From positions 18,527 to 82,526 of the forward strand of contig VXIS01000218.1 in NCBI GenBank assembly GCA_008704415.1: DNA of 64,000 nt, read 5' to 3'. The notes beneath the pieces are model-generated. The model saw nothing but the letters and a program-made list of their open reading frames with translations. It did no database searches and was not told where the DNA came from. Each line of letters begins with the position of its first letter. Position 1 is the first letter of the stretch. The stretch is from Sphaerosporella brunnea (lineage: Eukaryota; Ascomycota; Pezizomycetes; Pezizales; Pyronemataceae). The position numbers were made by a program, and so were the translations under genes. Shown one piece after another: positions 53,611 through 63,683 of this stretch.

Positions 53611-53968
53611 GCCGTGGAGGAGTTTAACCGACGATACTGCGGAGCGACTGCCGAGCTCTACTATTCTGGAGCGCAGGTTTACTATTCTGAAGTAGAGCCG
53701 TGGAGAAGCTTCAGCGACGACACTGCGAAGCGACTGTCCAGCTCTACGATTCTGGAGTGGAGCCGTGGAGGAGCTTTATCGACGACACTGCGGAGCGACT
53801 GCGCAGCTTTACCATTCTGGCGTGGAGCCGTGGACGAGCTTCAGCGACGACACTACAGAGCGAGTGCGCAGCTTTACTATTCTGGAGTGCAGCCGTAGAG
53901 GAGCTTTAGCGACGACACTGCGCAGCGACTGTCCAGCTCTACTATTCTGGAGTTGAGCCGGGGAGGAG
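53611..53968 (+). repeat. 65-bp minisatellite ending in telomere repeats
   Basis: Units start with GCCGTGGAGGAGCTT or variants at 53611, 53697, 53762, 53827, 53892 and 53957. The first is 86 bases and the next four are exactly 65. The sixth stops after GAGGAGCT, where telomere-type repeats begin. The period is not a multiple of three and no frame is kept. Such arrays are common near chromosome ends. Confidence 0.9.
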
Positions 53969-53982
53969 CTAACCCTAACCCT
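53969..53982 (+). repeat. Interstitial telomere repeat, CCCTAA orientation
   Basis: CTAACCCTAACCCT interrupts the sixth minisatellite unit and directly precedes the helicase fragment. In this orientation it would be the left end of a chromosome extending to the right. Confidence 0.75.
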
Positions 53983-53984
53983 TT

Positions 53985-54600
53985 GAAGCGATCGGCATTG
54001 TGGGAAGAGATAACATTGTTAAAGCTGGAGGAAAATATCAGGTTGATGAGCGGAGATATGACGCACATTGAACGGCAGCGAGCTGCGGATTATGCGAGTT
54101 ACATCTTGCGCATCGGCAACGGGATTGAGCAGAGCGAGCGGCGGGATCACATCAAGTTGCTCCCATCCAGGCTGTTGCACTTCAACACGGTGGAAGCATT
54201 AGTCGATCATGTCTATCCCGGCTTGAGAGACGGTGTGCCGACTCCTGAATTCCTCGCTGAGAAAGCTGTCCTCGCGGCACGAAATGTAGCTGTCAACTCC
54301 CTGAACGACGATTTGTTGGGGCGGCTGCCTGGCGATGAGCGTGAGTACAAGAGCATCTGAGCGTTAGTACAACAGCATCGACAGCGTCTCTACCGAGCAT
54401 GAACAGACATTTGGAGAGGAATACAGGAATTCTCTCGAGGTGAATGGAGTTCCTCCGCACAATTTTCGTTTGAAAGTCGATGCTCCGATCATCCTCCTCC
54501 GCAACATCAATCCCATTCAGGGTCTATGCAACGGTACCCGCTTACAAGTAACGCACCTTGAACGGAATGGTGTTGGTGGGAAGTCTTTCGTGGCGGCATC
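53985..54600 (+). pseudogene. Helitron PIF1-type helicase, C-terminal fragment
   Basis: The frame begins LKRSALWEEITLLKLEENIRL and contains VDHVYPGLRD, EKAVLAARNVAVNSLND and LLGRLPGDEREY, all typical of the C-terminal half of the Helitron Rep-helicase. After a frame change near 54360 it continues as TEHEQTFGEEYRNSLE and PHNFRLKVDAPIILLRNINP...GLCNGTRLQVTHLERN. The change is caused by a 22-base near-duplication (GAGCGTGAGTACAAGAGCATC and GAGCGTTAGTACAACAGCATC, about 54337-54380). Walker motifs and the Rep domain are absent, and the sequence diverges after about 54590. The fragment begins within 3 bases of the telomere repeat. Confidence 0.85.
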
Positions 54601-54630
54601 AGCGCAATGGTCACCACACGGGTGTTTACT

Positions 54631-54960
54631 GTATTCTTCCGGCACGATGAGAATTGCTGCCGCCGAAGTCAATCTTTTCTAAGTGGCAAACATACCATGT
54701 ATGGAAACATGACACCGCCGGCGAATCTTCATTGATGCCCAAGAGGGGCGGACACGGAGAAACAAGGCGGCCGTGAGAATTCGAGTTGAGTACATATGTG
54801 TCCTCAACCATACCGCGCCCAGCAATTGTCGCCTCCTTAGATAGTGTTGTCGGCGTCACATAAGACTCGCCGGCTGCGTCATGTTTCCATACATAGTACG
54901 TTCGCTACTTAGAAAAGATTGACTTCGGCGCCGGCGATTGTCATCGTACCGGAAGAATAC
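54631..54960. repeat. 99-bp inverted repeat pair
   Basis: Arms at 54631-54729 and 54862-54960 share, inverted, blocks such as TATTCTTCCGG, GAAGTCAATCTTTTCTAAG and ATGTATGGAAACATGAC, at roughly 80 percent identity. The centre is 132 bases. Each arm has an open frame ending EVNLF followed by a stop, so a coding end seems to have been duplicated in inverse orientation. Confidence 0.8.
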
Positions 54961-54965
54961 GGCAC

Positions 54966-55927
54966 TTGTTTCTTTTTTAGTCTACAACTAAGTGCGTGCG
55001 TCCTTTTCAATTCCGACCAGCGACGGCGGTGAAGGTGAAACGTTAAATGTTTATCCAGGCTCCCAACGGCGGCGCATAAAGTGTATGCTGAACAAACTGG
55101 GTTGACAGTCCCAGGACCGTCTCGCCCCACAAAGTTCGGCGATGATGGCGCGATTGTAAGTCCAGATCCGTACAATGCGTGCACGACGTAGCCGCCTCCG
55201 AAAGGAATGTGCCCGTAGGTTTGCAACCACAAGTAGCTGACGTTTTGTGATAAACCGCACGGAAAGATTAACTCACTCACCGGAAGAAACAGCGACAACA
55301 CTATCTTCAAGGAAAAGTCTAGATGCATGCGTTTACGTGGCCGGGAGATAGGAACCTGCAAACCTAGTCGTGGTTGATCGATAACCTTACCCACATGGTT
55401 GGATGGCTTCACAAACCTAATGCTGTTGAAAAATGTAATCGCAAAGTTGCAACCGCGAGAAGGTTCCGACGGCCAAATCCAGACCGCATAATCGTTGCTG
55501 CGATGAATCCTAACTGGCTGTTCGCGGGCGGGGATCCACCGACGTAACTCTGAGTAGTTTTTGCGCCTCGCCGGATCGAGAACGTTGTCTAAGGTTTTGA
55601 ATCTTATCGCTTTGAAATGCAGACTGCGCGGCGGGGGAACGTTACGAGCAGCGCGGAGGCGCTGTCAAGGACCGCATGCCAGCGGGAAGAACCTAACATA
55701 GACAACGTATAAATGCGACGCTGCTGTCCAGCCCGATGCAGATTCTCACACCCATGCTCACCGTTTCCTTTCTACCACCATCCCGACCGCCGTGATGCAT
55801 CGCTACATGCCGACCCGGTTCGCTTCACCGAGAAACGTTCTTTCTTTATCCGCACGACTAGTGCTGGGGGTGCACGCTCGCTGACGACGCGCAATGTAAC
55901 GAGACGGCGTGCACCTCGACTTCGAAC
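54966..55927. other. Unassigned tract with a promoter-like end
   Basis: A minus-strand frame covers much of 54909-55412 but has no recognised motif. At 55700-55710 a TATA-like GTATAAATG precedes a pyrimidine-rich leader and an ATG at 55795 (MHRYMPTRFASPRNV), whose frame stops after about 30 codons; any further exon would run into the telomere repeat at 55928. Confidence 0.35.
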
Positions 55928-55954
55928 GGGTTAGGGTTAGGGTAACCCTAACCC
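55928..55954. repeat. Head-to-head telomere repeat
   Basis: GGGTTAGGGTTAGGG is followed at once by TAACCCTAACCC, i.e. a TTAGGG array meeting its inverse. This is the orientation left by end-to-end joining of two telomeres. The left half faces the segment that starts with CCCTAA at 53969. Confidence 0.8.
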
Positions 55955-57574
55955 GACACCGGGCGTAGATGTCAATGTCGGCACGGATGACACCGCTCCC
56001 GGAAGAGGAGAGGAGAAAGAAACACGAAACGGCACGCACGATTACTGGAGCATCGCGGTCAGTTTCCGTTTTCCTGTCATCGGTAGCATGGCATGCTGAC
56101 GGACGGATGTTTAGACTGCCAATTGCGCGGCTGCCTCTCCATTCAACGCTGGCGATCCCGGCGGAAATTGTCGCTTCGCTACGCCACCTCGACCGCTATT
56201 CCGCCGTCGCTGCTTTCAACAACAGGTCCCGCGCAACTCTCCGGGCGAAGACTACCGCGCCCGTCACCCGTAGGGAGAAACGTCCTGCACGGCGGTCGTG
56301 TATGGTTTCGGAAGGCGCTGATCGTCCCGACGGTCGCTGCGCACACGCACCACTTCTGAAAGACATGGCCTGCAGCGATGCGGGATTGTCGACTGTCACT
56401 GAAGACACTACCGTGAGATAGGACCGCAGGCCGTTGGATATCTGCTGCCAACGCTAACTGCGGTGTAGGGTCGTTTCGCGGCTCCAATGTTGACCGCCCC
56501 TTCCTGAATCCATCCCTTCTCGCCGTTCTGCACCCGTCGATGTCGTGCCTTCAAGTGACCCCCCACTTGCGAAGCACACATTCCACGCCTCCGCGAATCG
56601 ATGGCAACCGCGTTTCTCGAACAGTCGCTCCGAAGAATTCCTGTTCGCGGCCGCGGAACGCCGCGCTGTCAGGCGGCCCGCAGGCGGATTGTGTCGACGA
56701 CGGCTGTTTCACGCTCTGCCCCATCGCCGACATTGCGAAATGCTCCCGAATGGTGCTGGTTCTGTGAACAGGAGCGTTCGAACCGAGTTGCCCGCCGAAT
56801 ACCAGCGATCGGATGTGGATGACGCGGCTCGGCTCACAACTCGGCGTCGGATAGTAACGGTCGCTTCACCGTGCTTCCACCGTTGGCTCGGGTCCCCCGC
56901 CTGGAATGCAGTTCACCAATCGGCCGGCGGCATCGACTAGAATCGCTCGCGTCACGCGGCCTCGGATCACTGACCACGTTTAACACCTCGGCGTGCGGCG
57001 AGGTGACGCGATGGCTGTCACCTGGGGGATGTTTCTGGCTTCCCGATACGGACGCTTTGACTCCGACCGCCGAGTGGCATCGCTGCGGTGTTGTTTCTCT
57101 CGCCATGCCCGGCCGGCGAAGATTGTGGATCGGATCAACGGAAATGATCGATCTCGAGAAAAGCGGATATCATCGCTTTCAATACACCGAATTCTCGCTC
57201 TCGATGTCCCCGCTGCTGGTCGCCTGACAGCTATTCGTCCCTCGCTGGCGACGTTGCTTTCGGTTGATCAATGTCGCGCGCGGCAACACCCCGCCGGGCA
57301 GTCGCAGTCACACACCCGCCCGGCGGCCTATACGTTCAACACCGCCAATGACGAACCAAATTTTACACGCCGATACGCTATCGAAACAAACAATTTGAGG
57401 TAAGGTCGCGTGCTGCTGTATATCCGCAGATAATACTAACTCCGGTCTAGTACGGCTTGAAGCCCATCGCATCGCCTGCCGCGGGTAGGAGAAGGACCTG
57501 CCTGGATCCATCACTTATCTACTTTGTGCGACCGAGAATTGATTCCAACAACATTCTGCACCCTGGATTGCTCG
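55955..57574. other. Unassigned GC-rich tract
   Basis: Several open frames of 90-150 codons on both strands reflect high GC and few stops; none has a motif or a consistent set of splice signals. No element ends are seen. Confidence 0.35.
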
Positions 57575-57990
57575 TGGCTGCTTTGTTCACCTATTTCGCC
57601 TGTGCATTATGCCGTTTTCGCCTATTGTTTCTGCCGTTTTCGCCTTCTGTTTTCTCTCCGAGTTCACCTTTTTATGACGTTGCGCGCATTGATGTGGGTT
57701 GGTGCTTAGTCTTGGTGTGTTGTTAATGATCTTCGCTGCTTCGTGCGTCTGTTTCTCCGGCGGATTACGCCGTTTTCGCGTATCGTCCCTGCCGCTTTCG
57801 GCACCTGTTGTTTCCCTGAGTTCACTTTTTATGGCTTTGATCGCTTTGATGTGTTGTTGCCTTGCCGTCTATCAATCTTGATGTGTTCTGAATGGCTCTT
57901 TGCTGTTTTGTTTGCCTCTTTCGCCGGTGGATTATTCCGTTTTTGGCTTCCGTTTGTGCCTGAGTTGACATTTTTATGGCGTTGCGCTCA
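57575..57990 (+). repeat. Three degenerate repeats of about 150 bp
   Basis: The block GAGTTCACCTTTTTATG...TTGATGTG recurs at about 57660, 57819 and 57963, preceded each time by a CCGTTTTCGCC-like block. Spacing is 159 then 144 bases. No conserved reading frame is seen. Confidence 0.6.
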
Positions 57991-59699
57991 TCCATGTGGA
58001 TAGCTATGGCATGGGGTTTGCTTATCAGTTTGATGTCCGTGAATCTCTGTGTTGTTTTGTTGGACGTTTCGGTTTTGGCAAGAACCGCAGAGGGTGCATT
58101 GGGCGGCTCTGACGGAAGTTCTCGCATAGTTGGGTCGAAAGAATTACAACAAAAGGGAAAAACGACACCGAGAATACTGGTTGCATCAACAAGGTCAGTT
58201 CTTAGACACATAAGATGGCTATTATCACATACTGACGCACGTATAGGCTGGTGGCACCGCCGCATTGTGACCAGAGGCCGCTGCCATTGTGTAGGAAAGC
58301 GTTCATCCGGGCTATCACTGTCGCTCCGGCTACCGGACGACCACGCCAGCAGGGGAATTTGGCACAGTTTCTGATCAAAGCTGGGTGTGCGCTTCGGCGG
58401 AGACCGGGAATCCGCATTAGGCGAGCCGGTCTTGGTGAAGCCGCGAACTCCGCGTTTTTCCTATCGGCCGTTCGTATGCTACACCGCTATTTTGTGCGAC
58501 CTCTGGCCCGCACCGACTGTTCCCATTGCGGACACTCAGAGGCGGAACATCCATTTTGCTCCGCTGTTCCGGCCGCCGGAGACATGGGTGCGCAACTGTG
58601 TCCATGATTTTTCAATTGCAAATCGTTGCCGCCGGACGAAGTCCCGTTTTCTGTACGCACATCTCCGCGGCTTCTGCACCGTCCCGCGTGCCGCAGCTTG
58701 GCAACGCTGCGCATGTCCCCACCGACCATCACCACCGACATTTTGCCGCGCTTCGGGGCTGTAAATATCAACCAAGAGCCATATTCTCGCGGCATCAGTG
58801 TTTTTCGGCTTTCATCCATCCCCGGCCGCCACGATCACCAAAAGCCATATTCTGCAACATGGGCATTTTTTCCCAGCGCCAGCCATCATTATCAACCAGG
58901 CCAAGACTATTTTCCGCTTCTGGTTCCTCTCAGTAACAGCAGCAGTCGCCAGCAACGCTGACCAACCTGCTCCGATCCTCCTCAACCACGTGCACTGTTT
59001 GCCGCGTACCCTCTGTTGACGCTCTATTTCGAAAAGGAGGGCGCACGCGATGATTCTAGGGAGCGATACAATAGGGTGCAGTAGACTATCGATCAGAAGG
59101 TGGTAAGAACCAGATGAAGATGCTCTTGTCAACCGGAACGTTCGGGGAGGTAAACCCTCCCCGCCTCACCACTCAGCACCCCACGCCGCTCGCCAGCACT
59201 CTACTCCGCTCCGCTCGAGTTCCGCATCCTCCACCGCATGAGGGTTGCTCAGCTTCACACATCGGCGGTCGCCATCGAAATCGAACACACTTGTCGCCGA
59301 CTCCCGTTTTTCCCATCCCACTCTATGCCCATCAGCGAAGCCCTATGTTGTCTCTGCATCCGCGATTCCCCGGTTGTCAGTCGTTGCCGGGTGTTCCCCC
59401 AGCTGTGATTCTGCGCTGCACCGGCTGGCACCGTCAGCCAACACCTATACACTAGACTGCATAAAGCTGTGTCAGCTTCTCAGTTGCCGTGGGCTCTCAA
59501 CATTCAGCAATAACCACAAGTATTTTCCGGCTTCCTCTCCACATCAAACAGCAGACACATTCTGAACGGAATCCGTTGGTTTACCTCTTCTCCCTCATCC
59601 CATGGCAATGATCATGCCGGTGACAGCGCAGCGATTGAGCCAATTTCCGCCAACAGACCGGACCCGACGACACCTGGAAGGCTCTACGATACGCCGACG
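57991..59699. other. Unassigned tract
   Basis: No recognisable coding region. The right side may contain 5' parts of the LINE that follows, but no endonuclease motif is visible. Confidence 0.35.
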
Positions 59700-60436
59700 G
59701 CGATGGAGGTGTACCCCTTTCGGGCCACGACGACACCACAGCAACCACCGCAACCACCGGGACCGAAAAGAGCGCCCGACAAGCCTTTCCACCGCCACCG
59801 GGCGACAACTGGTCCAGCAGGGAGCTTGGCGGCCTCGGTCACTATGTCCTCGATAATGATGAAGTGGAGCAGGCGTGCGGAGCTGAGGCCTCCCGCTCGG
59901 CAGCCGGCCCTGATAAGCTTGGCCCACCGGCCGTGCGTCTGGCGTGGAAACGGCATCGCGAGGGGTTTGCGGCGCTGCTACCAGCCAAAGCCATGGCGAC
60001 AGTCCGCCGGCGTCGCCATCCCGAAGCCCGGCAAAGACGACTACTCCCAGGACCGATCGCACCGGGTCATCTCGCTGGCCTGCTGTCTGTGCAAGGTCAC
60101 AGAGCGAGTGGTAACCGGCAGGCTGGTCACTGCCGCCGAGTCCGGCTACTGGCTTCACGAAGGACAATTCAGCAGCCGGAACGGCAGAGCCGTAGTCGAC
60201 GCGTCCTGATGGACCACGCCCAAACGGCCTGGCAGGACCAGCAAGTCGTCGGCGTCCTGTTCGTGGACGTCAAGCGCGCCTTAGACCACGTCTCCAAGGT
60301 GGTTTTGAGCCGCAGACTCGTGGAGCTCCGCGCCCCGCATAGCCTCATTCGCTGGACGGCCTCTTTTATAGAGTATGCCTGTGTCGCCTATGCAATTCCT
60401 GGCACCCTGGGAAGCTGGTCTGTGGTTGTTCCGTAA
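59700..60436 (+). pseudogene. LINE reverse transcriptase fragment
   Basis: The N-terminal blocks of a LINE reverse transcriptase are present in alternating frames: SAAGPDKLGPPAVRLAW, then GVAIPKPGKDDYSQDRSHRV and ISLACCLCKVTERVVTGRL (classically PKPGK..Y...RPISL...KV.EK), then VGVLFVDVKRALDHVSK and LIRWTASFI. Frame changes occur near 60000 and 60200. The catalytic YxDD block and everything after it are missing. It may be the same type of element as the RNase H fragment at 8626-9309, which carries the opposite end. Confidence 0.8.
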
Positions 60437-61202
60437 CGGCAATATGCATGGTGTGGTCTTCTTGTGTCAACGTAGTTACTACGTGACAGGAGACGGTGCG
60501 GAGGTGTTTGTACGCGTCTGGACGGACGCAGACCCGTGTCCGGATGTGTGCACGCCCGCAACCTGATCTGTGGCTGGTGTGGCTCTGCTAGACGTTCGGC
60601 ACTGGTCGGATTGTGTGTTGCAAAATCTCTCACGGCGGCCATGATGGACTTCAGGCCGACCGGTAGAGTGCCGGTGGATGGGCCGGCATAGGAGCAGCCC
60701 GGATTCATGCACAGCAACTGAATCTAACCGCCAAATGTGACACAGGTATACCGGCAATTTTACCCACCGCCGTGGTGGAATAGGTCGCAGGTGTTTGCGT
60801 TTGCACTGGTAGCGGTGAAGGTCCCGCAGTGGAGGTGTGTTGTTCCGCGGTCAGCCACTCTGTCGGCGTAAGGGTGCACCCGTCAATGCGCAACCTAACG
60901 GATGTCGCAATGCGGTGCCATCTGCCATCGCCCATTGCCCAGTCACTCATTCAGTATCGTACTATGGTACTTGTCGTCCCGAGATCGTGGCAATAGAGTT
61001 GAGCATCGCCGCGGGGACAGCCCAGTTGACAGCATTCCATCTCCCAATCTACTACATATAACTAACGTCATCATCCTAATACTACGTTGATTTCTCTCGT
61101 TAGGGCCGCCACTCCTACACCCCCATCTCTCACCCCCATCGCGAAGAGCCCGTTTATCCCACCCGACGACTACCACTTGAATCAAATTCCCGCACCGCGT
61201 CG
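60437..61202. other. Unassigned tract
   Basis: 3' flank of the LINE fragment. A C-rich leader-like stretch at about 61105-61200 may be the promoter side of the frame at 61203. Confidence 0.35.
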
Positions 61203-61568
61203 ATGGCCAGCCCGCAAGCCGACAATGACCACCAGGAAGGCGATGATGGGGGACTGCGACGAGCTACAGCTAGTGGCACAAGGCGACATAAGAGCAGCGT
61301 CGCGAGAGCAGATAGACTCCCTGAGCAACCGAATCGGAGTCATGCGAGCAGGGCATCAGTAAACCCCGCGACCATTTGCAACTCTCCGCTGCATATGCCG
61401 CTTCACAAAACGATGGCGGGCCACCTCTGCCAGGTGGTGCTCGGTTGCTACAGCCCTCGGAACAAAACCAGGATATGTCTTGCTACGTATTCGAGAGGGG
61501 TCGAACCGCAGTTGTTGTTGACACAGTTGCTAGCGACGGTGGAAGCTGTCACCATCCCTTTTGTATGA
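61203..61568 (+). CDS. Possible hypothetical protein
   Basis: The ATG at 61203 (MASPQADNDHQEGDDGG) follows a C/A-rich leader typical of fungal genes (CACCCCCATCTCTCACCCCC). The 121-residue frame is polar and Ser/Arg-rich at first, with a more hydrophobic end (LCQVVLGCYSP, LLLTQLLATVEAV). There is no recognised family, no clear TATA box and no intron, so it may be chance. Confidence 0.25.
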   Translation: MASPQADNDHQEGDDGGLRRATASGTRRHKSSVARADRLPEQPNRSHASRASVNPATICNSPLHMPLHKTMAGHLCQVVLGCYSPRNKTRICLATYSRGVEPQLLLTQLLATVEAVTIPFV

Positions 61569-62706
61569 GGTAGCAGCGGGGCTGACAACCTGAATGACCG
61601 GGAAGCAGTGGAGACTCAAATGTGGCATCCACCAGTTTGGGGAAGAGCCGGGTCGATGGGGAGTGGTGTTGTGAAGTGTTAAAGGTGGAAAGAGAGGAAA
61701 CCATGAGAATTTAATCCGTCGAGGCGTGTAGGCCAAGAGCACGACCGCGCGTGCCGTGTGAAGTGACAGCCGTGAGCCCGCACGAGGCGCGTAGGCGTGC
61801 CGTAGTACGCGAGGTGTGGATAGTGGGTTGGATACGGCGTAGGATTTCCTGCTTGCAGCTACCAGTTTCGCCGTACTCATTGGTCTACTAAATGTCAGCT
61901 TCGTGAGACACCCTCTTGCCAACCTTATATTGATTCACTCCGGGTTTCTGCATCCTGACACTCTCCCAGGTGGCTCGGGCAGGTCCATTACGCCCCTGGA
62001 GTGGTTTACAGGGCATTGTGGGCTGCGAGAACTCTTCTTTGGACGTAGATGGATTCAGTCTACGCGATCGACGCTTTCGTACTGCAGGAACACGCTGCTC
62101 ATTTCTCATGGCCAGTAGATGTACGCGCCCCGGGCTACCATTCGCGGCACCGCCAGGCCATCGTCACCCGGTCAACTACACTGATTCAACAACTTTACGT
62201 TTTGGCAGGTCGTGGTCTTCAACAGCAAAGCCTTTCTCGGTGTCGAGTAATACCTGCTGTATGTCGTTTGGTATGTCGCGACGAAGAAAAACCCCGTGTA
62301 AAAACAGCGCAAACACCACAGTGTATTCGAATTCAAACAATCTAAATGATGAACAGGCAGCGAGCATCGCTGGGTATGATCTGAACGCAGGTCTTGCAAT
62401 TTTTACCACCCTTAGCCCACATTGTTGCGCTTCAATTCTTGTCTAAGGCGCCAGACGAGGCCTCCCACTCAAGTCATATACAGAGACCCGGTCATGTGAT
62501 GCCCCAACTCTTCAATGTTCGCACCCAGTATTCTCCTACACACATGGACATCGTCGCCCCCGTGACGACTCCCGGCAAAGTGAAGACAGCGACCAGAACG
62601 CTGACTGAGACGGTGGCAACGAACACGATTCCGACGACGGTGACACCGGACGCCGTCACGCTTACCAATGTGATATCGACCACCACCGTCATCGTCACTG
62701 CCTCAG
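61569..62706. other. Unassigned tract
   Basis: No gene is supported. At 62545-62760 the plus strand encodes a Thr-rich run and the minus strand a Val-rich run; both follow from ACN/GTN low-complexity DNA. Confidence 0.35.
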
Positions 62707-63325
62707 TTAACACCACCCCCACTGTCTGCGCATTCGCATCCACGGCGCCCTCCGCCTCTGGGCAATGTGGGCATGAATCTGATACGCCTCTTCAAGGCTA
62801 TTCACGAACTCGTCCAGATCCAGCTCATACATGCGCTCGGTAGGATGATCACGCGGGAGCAGGTCGTCATGACGGATCGCGAGCTTGGGGTGCACAAAAG
62901 GTCCACAAACTGGCATGCCAACATGGGAACGGAGTGGCTGGAAACAATCAGCGGACGAGTCCAAGTCTGTTTGTGGTAGGGGTGATCGTTACTATTCGGC
63001 CGGGCGGTGCAATCGCAGCGAGGTTGTCGCAGCCGCGACGCCAGAGCTCTATGAACCCGCGGAGTTCACCGAGTGGAGGAATCCTAGTGGCACCGCTCGC
63101 GATTCGATCTTGGAGATCGGCGTGCGGTTCGCCGATAACGTCGCCAGGCGACTGAGGTTCGGAGTCATCTGGGTTTCCCAGAGCCTGAGACGTTCCACCA
63201 TCCGTAGAAGCTGCGTCCTGTGGCTCTCGTGCAGCTGCAAAATTCAGTTTGATGAGAGCTACCAGTCGTACTTCACCCTCCTCAATGTTTGCCGTTGTGC
63301 CCGTGATTTCAAAAGCCCGTTGCAA
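62707..63325 (-). CDS. Hypothetical protein with one clear intron, 5' end uncertain
   Basis: The upstream exon (about 63325-62993) reads EEGEVRLVALIKLNFAAARE...GELRGFIELWRRGCDNLAAIAPPGRI. A 55-base intron (62992-62938; GTAACG donor, CTGAT branch, TTTCCAG acceptor) joins in phase 0 to an exon with PLRSHVGMPVCGPFVHPK and an acidic helix (YELDLDEFVNSLEEAYQ), ending at a TGA or TAG-type stop at 62709-62707. The exact phase agreement supports a real gene. No ATG starts the first exon, so a further 5' exon probably lies upstream between 63330 and 63600. No domain is recognised. Confidence 0.5.
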
Positions 63326-63683
63326 TCAGTTCAATTAAGGCCGCGCTCGAAACCGGACTGGCCAGACTTTTGACAGCCCTGGTTAGGAGAGGATCTAGTA
63401 TGATTGAGACTTTGCGGACTTGTGGGAGGAGGGAGACGTTGGTTGGGGGCGGAGGACGATAATACCGGGAGTGGGGAGACGCTGGCAAATGTTGCTGAGT
63501 CGAGGTGGAACGCGGTGCAAGTTGAGAAGCGGTGGGTTTATACAGAATTCGGTGCGCGGGTAGCACGACACAGGAAGCCACAAAAACAAGTGCTGTTTTA
63601 AACGTTCGCCGTAAAATTATTCTGTGAACCCTCGAAACCTTCCCTTTTTTTCGGCTTCCCAACTAGCCGATCGAAATGCACGG

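Noticed and set aside
53611..53968. CRISPR-like array
   Set aside because: The repeats are directly adjacent with no unique spacers, and the genome is eukaryotic.
55969..57403. Several 90-150 codon frames as genes
   Set aside because: They overlap on both strands in GC-rich DNA with few stop codons; none has a motif, splice signals or a promoter that distinguishes it.
62492..62743. Minus-strand frame with strong transmembrane-like hydrophobic stretches
   Set aside because: It is the complement of an ACN-rich plus-strand run (Thr repeats), which always gives Val-rich hydrophobic protein on the other strand. It has no start context, and it does not fit the phase of the neighbouring intron-containing gene.
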